This document shows, piece by piece, positions 47,335 to 60,752 of a stretch of 64,000 bases of DNA. The stretch's first letter is position 1. Each line of letters opens with the position of its first letter. A program made the translations under genes and the position numbers. This DNA comes from Nemania diffusa. Taxonomy: Eukaryota; Ascomycota; Sordariomycetes; Xylariales; Xylariaceae. The stretch covers positions 352,001-416,000 of the forward strand of contig JBBPUQ010000008.1 of assembly GCA_038501195.1 (NCBI GenBank), given 5' to 3'. The notes under the pieces are model-generated. The model saw nothing but the letters and a program-made list of their open reading frames with translations. It had not been told where the DNA came from and searched no databases.

Positions 47335-48750
47335 TCAGCAGACGTAGCTCCACTCGTGCTCCTCATCACCGTACTGCCTAGCCTCGATCCACGCCTTCAT
47401 GCGCAGCGCGATCTCCCCAGACTCCTCCTGCTCCTTGAGCCCGCAATCCACGGCCTGGCCCTTCCAGCTAATCGTGCGCACAGGGCTCACGATGGCGGCG
47501 GTGCCGGCGCCGAAGACCTCGAGCAGCCGGCCCTCGGCCGACGCCGCGGCCACAGCAGCCATGGTGATCTTGCGCTCCGACACCCTCCAGCCCTCGGGCA
47601 CGAGGCGCTCGCGCGCGAGCGCGAGGATGGAGTCGCGCGTCACGCCCTCCAGGATGGTGCCGTCCAGGGGCGCGGTGAGGAGCTCCTTCTGCCCCGTCTC
47701 GGCGTCGCGCAGCGCCACGAAGAGGTTCATGGTGCCGACCTCGGTGACGTGCTGCTCGGGCCCGAAGAGCCAGAGGTTCTGCTGGAAGCCGCGGCTCGCG
47801 GCCTCGAGCTGGGGCAGCACGCAGGGCGCGTAGTTGGCGCCGAGCTTCTTGTCGCCCACGCCGCCCGGCCAGGCGCGCACGGCGTAGTCCGTGGCCTCGA
47901 GCGCCACGGCCTTGAAGCCCGTCGGGTAGTAGGGCCCCACGGGGGAGGCGATGACGAAGAGGAGGGCGGAGCCCGGGGGGCCGACGCCGAGGGTCGCCTG
48001 CGTGCCGATGAGGGTCGGGCGCAGGTAGAGCGAGTAGCCGCGCTCGCGGGGGATGAAGCGCTCCTCGAGGGTCGCGAGGCGCGAGATGAGGGACGTGAGC
48101 GCCGTGGGCGAGAAGGTGGGGAGCGCGATGCGCGCGGCGGACTTGTTGAAGCGCGCCATGTTCATGTCGGGGCGGAAGAGGCGCACGGCGCCCGACGCGT
48201 CCTTGTAGGCCTTCATGCCCTCGAAGCACTCGAAGCCGTAGTGGAAGACGCAGGTGGCGGGGTCGAGGGAGAGGTTCTGGTATGGCTGGATCGTGGGCGC
48301 GCGCCAGCCGTCCGTTTGCGTCCATTCGATGGTGAGCATGTGGTCTGGTTTGTGAGGACTCGGTGGTTAGTGTGGTGGTCCCTTAGTATTTTTCTTTGTT
48401 TGTGTTGGTTATGCCTTCGACTCTCGACTTATAAACCCCGAAAGAGATGCAGAGTAAGGGAAGGCAAAGGAAGGGGAAGGGGAAGGGGAGAACGAACCTG
48501 TGAAGTTCCGGCCGAATACTAAGGTGCTCGGGTCAACCAGCGATTTGGGCTCCTTCGTCTTGTGAATGGTGAGCTTCGTGGGGTCTATGTCGAGAGGCTT
48601 GGCCGTCGAAACGGCCTCGGGGTGTATGCTGTACCATCTCGCAGCTTGAAGCGTCGGAAGCGCATGCTGCGAGGAGGTACGGAGAGCGGCTATGGGCGAT
48701 GCTGATGCTCTCAGAGCCCGCGCACAGCGGGGGAGAAGAGGCCGGAGCAT
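47335..48750 (-). CDS. BAT1: Branched-chain amino acid aminotransferase, probably mitochondrial
   Basis: Two exons, 48750-48498 and 48344-47335, with a 153-bp intron (GTTCGT...ACCAG), give 420 residues. A basic, Ser/Ala-rich N-terminus ([20 protein letters not shown]) looks like a mitochondrial presequence. The fold-type IV PLP domain follows: [59 protein letters not shown] (with the PLP Lys near residue 255), [17 protein letters not shown] and [15 protein letters not shown]. The enzyme transfers amino groups between Leu, Ile or Val and 2-oxoglutarate. Third-position GC is very high, so long reverse frames lie opposite it; these are not separate genes. The gene is intact. Confidence 0.95.
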
Positions 48751-49682
48751 ATCTTATTGTTCTCTGTGGTCGTCTTGGTCGTCGTCCAATGATATAATTT
48801 GGTGGGGGTAGACTTTCTTAGCAGTCTCGGTGGTGTTTTCGACTTCTCAGAGACTTGGTTAACCTTAAAAGATTAATTTTATTTATGGTTAAAAAGTATA
48901 ATTTCCGAGGAAAATTAAAATACTTTTTTAACCCTAGAGCTAATTCCTAACCCTCTGCAATCAATTGGGCTCGCAAAATGTAGATTGAGGTTATAAAGCA
49001 GGCGAACAATGGTGGTGAATAGTGTGTAAGTCCCAGGGAAAGATAAATTGGGATCGAGGGACCGGTGTACAGAATGCTGTTGGTGCGATCTCGGAGGGCG
49101 CATGGCGGCGGGTAGGGACGGTCGGGTTGGTGAGTCGGTGCCGTTCCGTCTCGCGCTCCGTAGCCAATTGACGGCGAGTGTTTTATCAGCGAACGGAGAT
49201 ACCTAAGCTGTTAAGTAAATATGCATTAGTTGAAGTCCTAAGTCGCTCACATAATCACATAACCCGTAACTCAGTTCTATCCGAAAAACACGAGAGCACC
49301 GACACAGGTAGGTACCTACCTATCTTCATAAACGTCGTGAACCTAGCAAGCATTGTCTGACGAACGATTCTGTTTTTGCTACTATAAGAAGAAGTGTGTG
49401 GTGATAGTAAGTATCGTAGTTAGCATGACCAGAACTCATCCCGTTTAGTGTCTAGATAGTGGTACCTTACACATGGAGGTCATATGTCCATGTTGTAATA
49501 CGTATAGCTATAGTAATAACAAGCGAATGTTTCGCCCTTATGTTATGTTAATTTAAGATCTGATATTATAAAATAGGTACAAGAAAAAAACAGACGATTA
49601 ATGAAATCCAGCACCTTCACCAGCCTTGCTTCTCCCTATCCTCTCTCTCCTCTCAAGCGCGCGTCAAGACACCCTCGATAAC
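48751..49682. other. Intergenic region
   Basis: Promoter region between the divergent aminotransferase and kinase genes. It contains A/T-rich sequence at about 48860-48930. Nothing else could be assigned. Confidence 0.5.
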
Positions 49683-51132
49683 ATGTCGGGAAGTGACCCC
49701 GGCGACAACACCTCGCAGGGCGAGTTAAGCGTTATCGGCGAAAACGACCTCGTAGACATGGGCATGTACGACTTGCCTGGTAATGGCCTCATTGTCGAAG
49801 GTCCTCCAACAGCGCTTGAGAAGATTTACGACTATGAGCCTGGTGGTCACCATCCTCTTCACCTCGGCGACATACTACATGGCCGATACAAGGTCATCCA
49901 CAAACTTGGAAGCGGCGGCTATGCCAACGTTTGGCTTTGCTGCGACGCGAATAGCAGTGAACCACGATATGTCGCAATCAAAATCATCATGGCTGAAGGC
50001 TCAACCCCAACATGCCCGGAACTACGGGTAAATAAACTTGTCGAGATGGGCATCGAAGCTGAGGCCGCCGCGCGACATTTCTGTCTTCCATTAGATCAAT
50101 TCAGTATCACCGGACCTAATGGTACGCATCATGCTTTGGTTTATTCGGTTCTAGGCCCCCGCGTCTCGAGACTATTCAACAAGGTGAACGACGATGATCT
50201 TGATAGTACCTTGAGGAATATCGCAGCTCAAGTCACTCAGGCCGTGGGTAATCTACACGCACATGGCATATGCCATGGAGGTATGTTACCTCGTCCTAGA
50301 CTTATTCAGATTCTGTAGTCTTAAACTAAAATTCGTGATAGATTTACGGCCTGCCAACATCCTCGCGCGCATCTCCAATCTAGACGGTCTCAGCGAAGAC
50401 GAAATTCTCAAACTCGTTGGTGAACCGAGACAGACGAGGGTACTCACTGCCTCTCGAAAGACGCATGATTTACCAGGAGCTCCTCAGTATCTAGTATATC
50501 CGATAATCTGGGAAGACATTGCCCAAGAGCCGTCTGGCGGGAGTCTGATCACCGGAGAGGCATGCATAATTGACTTTGGTGAATCTTTTGAAATTTCAAA
50601 TCCACCTCCAGATATCGGAATTCCCCAGATCTATTGCTCCCCTGAATACACATTAGACAAGAATGTCGGTGTTGGTTGCGATCTGTGGGCTCTCGGCTGT
50701 ACTATATTCGAGATACGCACGGGCAGACGACTCTTCGACACATTTGATGACGACCCTGACGAACAGCTTTGGAAGGTAGCCATGATACTAGGCAAGCTCC
50801 CAGAGCCCTGGTGGTCCAAAACATGGGAAGCGAGACGTAGTTTTCTTGTCGACGAGGTCGATGTGGATGGGAAGGTTATCGAAGTTAAACAAGACAGTGA
50901 CGATCGGGACGACCCTAATGTTTATCAGAAACCCGTGCCACGATCTTTACGTGAATCACTACAGGACGGACTGATATATCTGTTCAGGGACAAACCTGGG
51001 TGTGTCTACAAGGAGATTCCGGACGTGGAGATTGACCTTCTCACGGACTTACTTGAGAAATTACTGAGGTACCTCCCTGAGGAGCGCTTGGGTGCCGAAG
51101 ATATTCTAAAACATCCTTGGTTCAAGATGTAG
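49683..51132 (+). CDS. SRPK-like protein kinase
   Basis: Two exons, 49683-50280 and 50342-51132, with a 61-bp intron (GTATGT...GATAG), give 462 residues. I chose the ATG at 49683 (MSGSDPGDNT). The kinase domain has IHKLGSGGYANVWLC (Gly loop), YVAIKIIM (Lys), ICHG-DLRPANIL (HGD in place of HRD; catalytic Asp kept), CIIDFGESF (DFG), YCSPEYTL, DLWALGCTIFE and GAEDILKHPWF near the end. The layout (HLGDILHGRYKVIHKLG, long spacer between lobes, CDLWALGCTIFEI) fits the SRPK-like kinases that phosphorylate SR-rich proteins. Fungal genomes carry many such paralogues, so a specific target cannot be assigned. No damage is visible. Confidence 0.85.
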
Positions 51133-52479
51133 TATTATACATCGCTAGATTCGTCTATACACCCGGCACTGTCGTTATATTAGCTTGGGGGTATTCCTTT
51201 GTGACGGAATAGGACTGCGACACTAAACCGCAACCCTACTGTCTAGAGGTAGAGAGTGATCAAGGTGGGAACCTTGAACATTTGCAGTACTCATATATGA
51301 GATCGTAACATTCTCCAAACGTTGAGATTGAGATCCGCAAAGGTAGAAACGAATCCTATGATGAGTTGAAACATCCCGAGACTCAAATCAACACTGAGAG
51401 CTAGCGTATCGAGGACACTAACGAAGCTGCTTAGCCGGTGCCATCTTCTTTAGGCTGTTTTACTGGATATCTTGAAGATCTCAGAGGACAAGGCATAGTC
51501 TACTTGTACCTAAGCTATCATAAGATAGAACGCAAATAACGTCGTCCGGTCTTAGTTATCGCCATATCGTCAGCGAAGATCGTCACAGACATTAAAGCTA
51601 TAAGCTCTCAGAAGAGCTTCGGCAGTATCATGTACAGGTGTCAGGTGATGAAGTGAACCAACTCATATTTCCATTGAGTCCTATATTACACCTCTTTAAA
51701 CCCTTCTTCCTGGCTGCTTACAAGCCTCTTATTCGCTCTGGGATAAAACCTAATCTAGTTACATTGTCGGATGTAGTGAACGTCACATTCGCGACCCCTA
51801 TTTAACGAGTTTTGGAATAGATCCTACATTTTATAGATTTATAATTAAGACTTATATAGCATATTGAGCCTAGACGCAATGGCTCAATAGAAATGATCGT
51901 CGGACCTTTGGTTCATCCTGCCTCTTAAATCGGCGCAACTCAATTGAGATTGACGTGGGACCCGGCAAGCTTAGAGAGGTAGGTTATCACTTTAGAGCAG
52001 AGTTCAATGAAAAGCTCCTTTCATGTCATTTACCATAATAGTATTTATATTCTGTTTCCATTTCAAGACGCTTCTCTGACGGACGTGAGTAAAACAGAGC
52101 CCTTGCGGCTGGGGTCAATCTCCGACTCTCATCTCATCATGGTCTCTACGACATAAAACGACAATGGGGAAATCAACTTCCCGCTTCTGGTAAGATCTTA
52201 TACTAGCTAGGCATCTTCTGAATATAAAACTAGGACCTCATAGTTACATCTCTGAGTGCTATCGATTTTGAATATTCTGGAGTGTTTCTGTGATAAACGA
52301 CAAGTAGACGCCAGTTTCGCTTTACTCAATAGCGAAGTACTAGACGATTTCCCTAAGCCATGTTGTAGCCTAGCCTTTTATAATTTGCGTAGTACGCAAA
52401 ACTGTGTAATTCCACGGTGCGTTATGCTACGGTTAAGTCAACTATGGTAGCTTTAGAGCCCACCATGATACATTCCACC
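51133..52479. other. Intergenic region
   Basis: No supported gene, repeat or RNA was seen in this stretch between the kinase and the hydrolase. A short open frame at 52256-52450 is not supported by motifs. Confidence 0.5.
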
Positions 52480-53312
52480 TTATTCCAGCGTCTTCAGCTC
52501 AACGGGTAAATTCCCCCCCTCTACCCATGCCTCAACACTCGCAGCAAACAACTCCGGAAACTGCAAATCCCAAAGATGCTGTGCCTTCTCAACAACCACA
52601 GCCCTACTATCTAATGACCCATTCTCCCTCAGCACCCTCCCCATCGCCCCCGCCACCCCCCCATCATCCACCACCTCCCCGGCCACAACCAGCGTCCTAA
52701 CCCCCGTCCCCGCAAGCGCCCTCACGTCCCTCTCCAGCGTGAACGCCGCCAACTCCCCATAACCCCCCCTGACCAGCCCAAATTCAAAATTCGCCTTGCT
52801 CTCCGCCCGCAGCGCGGCGTGCGGCAGCAGCCCCATCAGCCGCCCCGTGACCCAGGCGTACGCGGCGTCGGGCGCCCAGGCGCCGGTGGCCGCGAGCAGG
52901 GGGTACAGCGCCCGCGGACGCGTCGCGAGGAAGCGCTGCCAGGGCCGGAAGGGCGTGGCCCCGGACACGAAGAGGGAGAGCACGAGATCTGGGTGCGTCG
53001 TTGCGAGGCGCATGGCGACGAAGCCGCCGGCGGAGACGCCGACGATGTGCGCGCGGCCGCCGTGTGCGTGTGTGCGTATCAGGCGCGCGACGTGCGCTGC
53101 GCAGTTTGCGAGGGTGAAGGGGGAGTTAGAGGTGCGGGAGCGGGAGTGGGCGGGTAGGTCGATGAGGAGGAGGTGGTGGGAGGGGAGGTGGGGGTGGTAA
53201 GGGCAAATTCGAGGTGGGAGCAGAAGAGGGAGTGCAGGAAGACGATGGTTGTTTTGGCGGTGGGGTTGAGGGAGGTGTGGAATAGGTCTTCTGGTTGCTG
53301 GGTGGTGGTCAT
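52480..53312 (-). pseudogene. Alpha/beta hydrolase with a one-base frameshift
   Basis: The reading begins with MTTTQQPEDLFHTSLNPTAK and continues VFLHSLFCSHLEFALTTP. Here the frame shifts in a five-base C run (plus-strand G run 53190-53194); one more base would continue into HLPSHHLLLIDLPAHSRS, RAHIVGVSAGGFVAMR, SLFVSGATPFRPWQ and EKAQHLWDLQFPELF. GVSAG is the nucleophile elbow, and the late His fits the catalytic position. Total coding length is 833 bp, one short of 278 codons, which supports a single-base deletion. No intron with GT-AG signals explains it. This may be an assembly error or a recent loss, so I call the gene broken only as it stands. The family is alpha/beta hydrolase fold; the substrate is unknown. 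Confidence 0.75.
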
Positions 53313-54868
53313 GATGTGTTGGGTTTTGATGTTAGTTCTTTGGTGTCTAGTCTAGCTGAACACGAAGAGAGCAATACTTGTATGAACGCTGGAGATTTCA
53401 TCAGGTCTCATGTGTAACTAGTTGTGTTTATTAGTTTTTCTTATAAGTCTCTGCTGTGTCAATGGCGAGGTATGGTAGGTAGTCTAGCTTCCCATGTTCA
53501 TCTATATGCCGTTTAGGTGAAATCCTACGATAAATAGGAACGGAGCAGCTGTGAAGCTTACACACGTGACTGCGAGCACTTTAAGGATTGACTATTTCTC
53601 ATAGCCTTTTCTTTGCGGCATTGCTTAATTTGGTTCCTAATTATTCTAGTTAGCATTTGTGTCTATATTTAAATAGCAGCGTTAAGAAACACCTATGCTA
53701 GCGGATCGGGGACCAATTGACCCTCAATGAAAGGATGAGTGCGTGTAAATGAACATTCGCAGCCCCTTACTCTATGCCCCTCACACTACCCTACGTTTTA
53801 AACGCTGCCTCGGAATGTCATGCTAGGAAATCGAATATGTCACTAGAACTTACCTGGAGAGAAGCATCTGAAAGAGAGATGAATACTCATAACGTTGTGA
53901 ACTGAAATGTACGTATAAATGGATATGGAGGGTGACTATTGGCGTGAGAGTGAGAATCGTCTGGGCCATTTCCGTTCTCGTCACATATTACTCTGTGTAC
54001 ACACCATGGCTCATAGTACACTTACCTACCTACTTTTCTAGTACCGCGTGTAACTCGAGTGAAGTGGTAGTTTAGTCAACCTCGCTGGCCGTTATTTAGC
54101 ATGGTAGATGTAAGGTTGTCCTTGGTGATGTTGTCTTTTTTGTTTGTTTGACCTATGTAGTAGTTTTTTGCTTCGAGTTGACATTCTACTGGATAGTTTT
54201 AGACAAGGAATAGAAGAACAATAAGTTAAGAAGCAAATAATTATAAAATAAACAGAACAGATTGTATATCACTTGTTGCAGGTTGAGATAGCTAGACAAG
54301 CAGCCAATCGGTAGTAGTGGCAAGCGTTCTATCATGCATTGTGCCAGAGCTCCTTCACCATTCATTCACTATCGCTAACCTATGTGCTGTGGCTGGCTAT
54401 TCTTGGCGCTATAGATCTGGTTGCAGGTGCCTACTCCTACACCTACGCCTACCTACGCCTATGCCGACGCGTATGCCTAAGTATACCTACCTAAGAACCC
54501 AAGCATGCTTAAAACTTCAACTCGATTACACCACGCGGTTTTGCGCCGCATAGCCTCCTACTTCTCCGTCCCTTGTCGCCTACCTGCTGCATCTCCAACT
54601 GCATTGGTCATCTAATCGCCCAACGGACCATTCGATTATCTAGATAGGCCTGGTGCAGTACCGTACTCCGAGCAAACATCTGATCCGGCGATTACGGCAC
54701 ACCACCTAAGGTACCTCAGGTCCCTAGACCTCCAGATCTAGGGTCGCTTTCTTTATGTCTTCCTTGGTGTCGCGCAACACCACTACCACTCCTTTTACGA
54801 CGTAACGATATGACGGTCGAGATCAACCACCACCGAGCACTGCCCACATCTACATCCAGTCGCCCAAC
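53313..54868. other. Intergenic region between divergent genes
   Basis: This includes the promoters of the hydrolase and of the SCY1-like gene. CTACCTACG-type simple sequence occurs at about 54430-54500. No other gene could be supported. Confidence 0.5.
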
Positions 54869-57800
54869 ATGTTTTCCTCGTTGAAGGGCTTCTCGTCCAA
54901 CATCAACTCCAACTATTCCGTCTCGCAGACCGTGTCCTCGACCGCCGGCGCATGGAAGATCTACGACGCCAAGAAGAAGTCTACCCAGAAGCCCTACTCG
55001 GTCTTTGTGTTTGATAAGAAATCTCTCGACTCGCATGGTATGTCGGCGCATAGCCATAGCATCTCTCTATCGCGCGGGAGATTGGAGCTGAACAATGGTG
55101 TGTTGTTACGCAGGAAACACGCTCAGTAGATCGAGCGCATCATCTTTTAAACGTGCCACCGAAGAGGTCAGTTTAGCCTTGCCTACTTATACGCTGCCAC
55201 CACGAACCATCGCTACGTGCGATACACAGGACGAGACGAGACAAAACCAAATAGCATAAGATAGGACAGGATAGGACAGGACGGCTAACCCCTCGAATAT
55301 CGAATAGGTAGTCGAACGCTTGAAAAAGGAGGCTTCGTCATTGGCCCGGTTACGTCACCCGAATGTGCTCGAGCTCGTCGAACCCGTAGAAGACACGAGA
55401 GGAGGCGGCCTACAGTTCGTCACCGAGCCCGTCACAACCTCCCTCGCTAGTTTATTGCAAGAGAAGGACGAGCAGGAGAGGGCCGGCGGCATCGGCGGGA
55501 GGTCTAGTCGCTATGTCACCGAAGATTCCGACGGCGTGAGACGGAGGCGCGAACTCGAGATTGACGAGCTGGAAATCCAGAAGGGCCTGCTGCAAGTCAG
55601 CAAAGCCCTGGAGTTTCTCCATGAAAACGCCGGACTAGTGCACGGGAACCTGACACCCGAGGCCATTCTCATTAATGCAAAGGTTTGTGTGTCTGTTATA
55701 GTCTCTGTTCAATTCTCTGTTACCGCAAACCCGTAACCTATCTTTGCTGTCGCGCCATATCCGACGCTTCCCATCTACCTAACCCCTATATTGAACAGGA
55801 GGTAGACATTCCTTCTCAAAGACGAAAACACACTAACAAAGGCCTCATCTCTAGTCGGACTGGAAGATCAGTGGCCTCGCGTTCTGTAGTCCACCCGCAA
55901 ACTCATCGAAGCCTACGTCTGTCCAGCCCATCAGCCTCTCCGAGGTTTTGAATTCAGACCCCCGTTTACCGCGATATGTACAAATCAATTTAGACTATAC
56001 TTCCCCTGACTTCGTTCTTGATAACAACCTCACCATATCTGCCGACATGTTCTCCCTCGGCCTGTTGTGCACTGCTCTGTACAATTCACCTCACCGTTCT
56101 CCCATAGAGACAAGCGGAAGTATATCTGCGTACAGGCGCATATTTACCTCTTCTTCCACCATACCCTCTTCGGGAAATGACTTCTTGTCGAAGCGCCCCT
56201 TGCCCAGGGATCTGGCGAACCACGTTCTGCCGCGCCTGATTACGAGACGACCGGCACAGCGCATGACGGCCCGCGAATTCCAGGAAAGTCCATACTTTGA
56301 CAATATTCTTATTTCCACAATCCGCTTTCTCGACGCTTTTCCCGCCAAGACGCCTAGTGAGAAGTCATCGTTTATGAGGGGGTTGAACAAGGTCCTCCCG
56401 TCCTTCCCGAAGTCAGTCATGGAGAAGAAGGTCCTCCCAGCCTTGCTAGAGGAACTGAAGGATAAGGAACTACTATCACTCATTCTCCAGAATGTATTCA
56501 AGATCATGAGCTTGTTACCGTCTTCGCAGCGTGCTTTTGGCGAAAAAGTCCGCCCAAAGCTCAAGGAGATTTTCGTCGACAACGCAAAACAAGCCCAGGA
56601 GAAGGATACAGCTCGAGATGCTGGACTAATGGTTGTGTTGGAAAACACCAACTTGATCGCCGAGAACAGCTCGGGCAAGGAATTTAAGGATGGTATGTCT
56701 TCTGCTCTTCTGTCAACGAAAAAAAATTGCTCGATCTGCTTGCTCGCCGCCTCGTATATTGAGACCGCGTGTTTCTACCTTGACTTTTCATGGTCCACTC
56801 ATTACATACTACATCTATATTGTAGCCCGTTCTAGCGTAGTCACTAACTTGTCACTAGATGTTCTCCCAATACTTATTTCGACCATCGAATCTTCTACGC
56901 CATCACTAGTTGATGCGGCATTAAGAGGACTGCCAAAAATACTACCTATTCTCGATTTCAGCACCATCAAAAATGAGCTATTTCCAGTCATTGCTGCTGT
57001 CTTCAGTAAAACGAACAGTCTGGCGATTAAAGTCCGTGGTTGTCGTGCTTTTGTCGTCCTCTGCGGCGGCTCAAACGAATCGAGCGCTGGCGATGATGGT
57101 CTTGATGGATTCGCACCGGATAAGAAGAGAAAAACGTCCTCTTCGAGCGCTCTCGATAAGTATACTATGCAGGAGAAGATTGTCCCCTTAATCAAAGCCA
57201 TAAAGACCAAGGAGCCCGCCGTTATGATGGCCTCCCTCGATGTTCTGCGGGTCGTGGGAGATAACGCCGATGCAGAATTCGTGGCCATGGAGATCCTACC
57301 TATTCTTTGGAACATGAGTCTGGGGCCACTTCTTGACCTCAAACAGTTCCAAAAATTTATGGAGCTCGTCAAATCCCTCTCGCGGAGAGTCGAAGACGAA
57401 CAGACAAAGAAGCTACAAGAGTTGGCCGTTACCAATGGGGCGACGGCCTCTACATCCCCTATAAACGATGATTTCTTGGGCTTCGGAGGTGTGACGGGAA
57501 CTACGTTTGATGCAGCGAATGGCACGACGCCAGACGACTTCGAGCTCCTAGTCAAAGGCAAGATATCTCAAACATCAGGCGATTCCATGAATGGTGGTTG
57601 GGATGCTACATCACCTCCCGCCGTTGCTTCTCCCACGGCGAAATCAAGTGCTGCTCAGTTCTCCTGGTCCACTCCCACCCCTCCCGGCAATAGTCAATTC
57701 AATCCTCCCAAACCACAACCATCGTTCCGGACCGTGACACCTGATTTAGCTGCTTTCAACACGCTCACGCCGCAAACGACACAATTCTCACAACCCTTAA

Positions 57801-58348
57801 AACCTGCTACACCCCCAGTGCAGAGCACCTCCATAGCACCGCCGCCGTCAACCGGTATCAACTGGCCATCTACAACCGGAGTCACGCCAAGTCCTTGGGT
57901 ATCGGCCAGCGCTTCAGGTCCAATGTCGCCTAGTAACACGTCCATGAATGCTGCGACATCCAGCATGTCGAATATGAATATAAACATGAACCAGCAACGA
58001 CCCTCGATGAACCAGACCTCCTCTTTCTCACTAGCCCCACCACCATCGGGTAGGACTACCACATCGCCTGGATTTAGTCTACCACCGCCACCACCAGGAT
58101 TAGGCCAACGTCAAACCTCCTCAAGCTCCTTCGGTCAAGCGTCGTCGTCGAGCTTCGGACTCATGTCCCCGCCAACCGGAAGCATGAATAGCATGATGAA
58201 CCCGGCATTGAGAAATGGGAATACGAGTATGAACAGCATGATGGGTGGCAGCACCAATGTAATGACGCCCATTCAGCCAGCGTCGCAGGTGCCCCAGCAG
58301 CAAAAGCAGCAGAGCGGTGGTTTGGATAAGTATGAAAGCTTGCTATAA
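54869..58348 (+). CDS. SCY1: SCY1-like (SCYL2-type) pseudokinase with HEAT repeats
   Basis: Five exons: 54869-55037, 55114-55166, 55308-55682, 55855-56692, 56826-58348, all GT-AG and in phase, giving 985 residues. The N-terminal kinase-like domain starts MFSSLKGFSSNINSNYSVSQ and has SVFVFDKKSLDSHGNTLSRS, EVVERLKKEASSLARLRHPN, LVHGNLTPEAILINAK and SDWKISGLAFCSPP. HGN replaces the HRD motif and no DFG is present, so it should not catalyse phosphotransfer. Middle HEAT-like helices span about residues 350-640 (KVLPALLEELKD, DVLPILISTIESSTPSL, EKIVPLIKAIKTKEPAVMMA). The tail is Ser/Thr/Pro/Asn-rich, with Met-Asn repeats, and ends LDKYESLL. SCY1-like proteins act in clathrin-linked trafficking at Golgi and endosomes. 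Confidence 0.92.
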
Positions 58349-59521
58349 TTATTAACGAAGGAATTACGGCCGAAAATTTGGCAGAGTGGGAACTGTATAG
58401 CAGATGCGGAGCCAGCGTCATGTGAATAATGAGAGGAAATGTCCGCGGTATTATATAGAGTTGGCTTGATGTCAGCAGCTCGCTTGATACTTCAAATCAT
58501 CGGAGTTATCAGTATTGAAGATCATAGGCTAATATGAGGGTTGTTGTTAGTATCTTAGAATTATATAACATAATTCATGCAGGTGTCGCTAGGATCGGCA
58601 TTTTATTGTACCAGAATTCAGAAGTCTGCTTTATCGAGCTACACTCACTAATTTTGAGAATTTGTTCGACGACATGGACTTTCCTGGAGTCTATCACCAG
58701 TTACGCGAAAACAGCGTAAAGAAGCACGTCCCCGGTACGAATTAAGAAATTGATTCAAATAAATGAGGCCAGTCTCTACCTGGATTCGATACACAGCCTA
58801 GTTTCATAGCATGGTAGAGTTAGTAACCATGGACAATCAAGGTTATGAAATGATTGACTCTCGTTATCACCCATGAGCATGAAACAAGTATGGTATCCCG
58901 ATCTTCAGATTATTACACCGACGTGGAAGTGTCTTGTGTAGTCAATGCCACTACCTTGCGGCTTCCTTTTAGAACCCCTAATTATAGATATACAATTATG
59001 ATCCAACCATCCCGTTGGTATCCGATAGGCTGGTAGGTCTACGTAGACCTAGAAGTGCTGCCTATTATTATCACAATACCCTACACTTTCAAGCCGAAGT
59101 ACCGGTGAGTAGGTGAGTGTGCTGCGGACGGGTAGTTGATAGTAGCTTTAATGATAGAGGAAGTCATTCACGCAGCATCCACAATTTAGGCTCTTGTAGG
59201 TCATTGGCTAGACGAGTCACTGCAGCTTACGTTGATTGCATGAAGCTATTCTAGATCGATCCTGGTTGCTCACGTCCCCTGCATCCGCTGTCATCCGCCA
59301 AGCTAGTGATATAGACGAACTATGAGCTGCGTGTAAGTCGACTATCTAAAAACGAGCAAATGGAAGATGGAAGAGTGAATATTGATGCGTATATAAGGAG
59401 CGTCTATGGAAGGTGACAGCCTTTTTCTAAAATGCATCTCTCATCGCATTCTATTATATCATCGCATATATAGACTCTAAACTTCTCTTGATTTACATCT
59501 CAGCTGTAGCAAACCAACACC
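58349..59521. other. Intergenic region
   Basis: No gene recognised. CT-rich sequence just before 59522 fits a leader of the dehydrogenase gene. Confidence 0.5.
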
Positions 59522-60752
59522 ATGAGCAGCGCTCTAAAAAATATCTTCCCCGGGGAACCCCCCTTAACAGAAGAGAATCTAGGTACACAGAAAGGCAAAG
59601 TAAGTCCCCTACACCAGCCACCACATAACCCACGATACAAAGCCATGCCACATTCCTAACCCCCACCCCACCAGGTCTTCATCGTAACCGGCGCAAACAC
59701 AGGCCTAGGCAAAGAGCTCGCCAAAATCCTCTACGCCAAGCACGCCAAAGTCTACATAGCAGCGCGCTCCGAGGCCAAAGCCGCATCCGCCATCGACGCC
59801 ATCCGCGCCCTGCATCCAACCTCCACCGGCGGACTCGTCTACCTGCCCCTCGACCTCAACGACCTCTCCACCATCAAGGCGTCCGCCGAGGCCTTCCTCG
59901 CGCGCGAGACCCGCCTCGACGTGCTCTGGAACAATGCCGGCGTCATGGTGCCGCCGGCCGGGACGGTGACGGCGCAGGGGTACGAGCTGCAGCTTGGCGT
60001 GAATAATGTTGCTACGTTCCTCTTTACGCGGTTGCTGTCGCCGGTGCTGGTGGCCACGGCGGCGAAGGGGGAGGGGAAGGGGGGGAGGTGAGGGTGGTTT
60101 GGGTGTCGTCGGATGCGGCGAATGGGGCGCCGAAGCCGGCGATTGACTTTTCGAATATGGATTATAAGAGGGAGGAGGGGCAGTGGACGAAGTATCAGCG
60201 TAGCAAAGCCGGGTCGATACTGCACGCGTGCGAGGCTGCGCGGCGGAGTCAGAGGGCGGGAGAGGGGGTGTTGCATGTTGTGAGTGATGTTTGGGCCTGC
60301 TTGACTAACTGTCGAGGGCGGTGTGTTGGTTTAGGGAGAACGAAACTGATCGAGATGCGCGTTTAGTCTCTTCATCCGGGCGTGTTCCCGACGGACCTGC
60401 AACGCACAATGCCCGCGTGGCAGTCTCGGCTTGTCGTGAGTTGACCAGTCCGGAAGTGATGGACTTGACTAACACGGACGCTAGAAAATGCTCGGCAAAG
60501 AGCCGAAATATGGCGCCTATACGGAGCTATTCGCCGGGCTCCATCCTGGTGTTGAGAACGGCGCCTTCGGTATGTTTATGTCCCTACTCATAGAACAAAA
60601 CGAAAGTAGAGTATGGGTTCTGATACTGATAACCTGGCATTCTAGTCAGCCCCTACGGACGAGTGGATAAGGCGCGCAAGGATCTCTACGACGAGGCGCT
60701 GGGGAAGCAGTACTGGGAGTGGACAGAGACGCAGATTCAGGGGTACACGTAG
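59522..60752 (+). pseudogene. Short-chain dehydrogenase/reductase with a one-base frameshift
   Basis: Five exons: 59522-59599, 59675-60279, 60367-60435, 60485-60569, 60646-60752, each with good splice signals. Total 944 bp, one short of 315 codons. The enzyme has VFIVTGANTGLGKELAKIL (cofactor motif), LDVLWNNAGVMVPP, VRVVWVSSDAANGAPK, the active-site YxxxK in TKYQRSKAG, and SLHPGVFPTDLQRT downstream. At about 60079-60088, near a run of seven G, the frame ends in TGA (60089-60091), whereas the next frame continues with VRVVWVSS; one missing base explains it. It may be a real frameshift or an assembly error. The family is the classical SDR fold, NAD(P)-dependent, most like WW-domain-type or retinol dehydrogenase-like fungal members. 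Substrate unknown. Confidence 0.8.

Noticed and set aside
47356..48522. 388-codon open frame on the plus strand
   Set aside because: It lies antisense to the branched-chain aminotransferase and results from very high third-position GC. No motifs or splice support.
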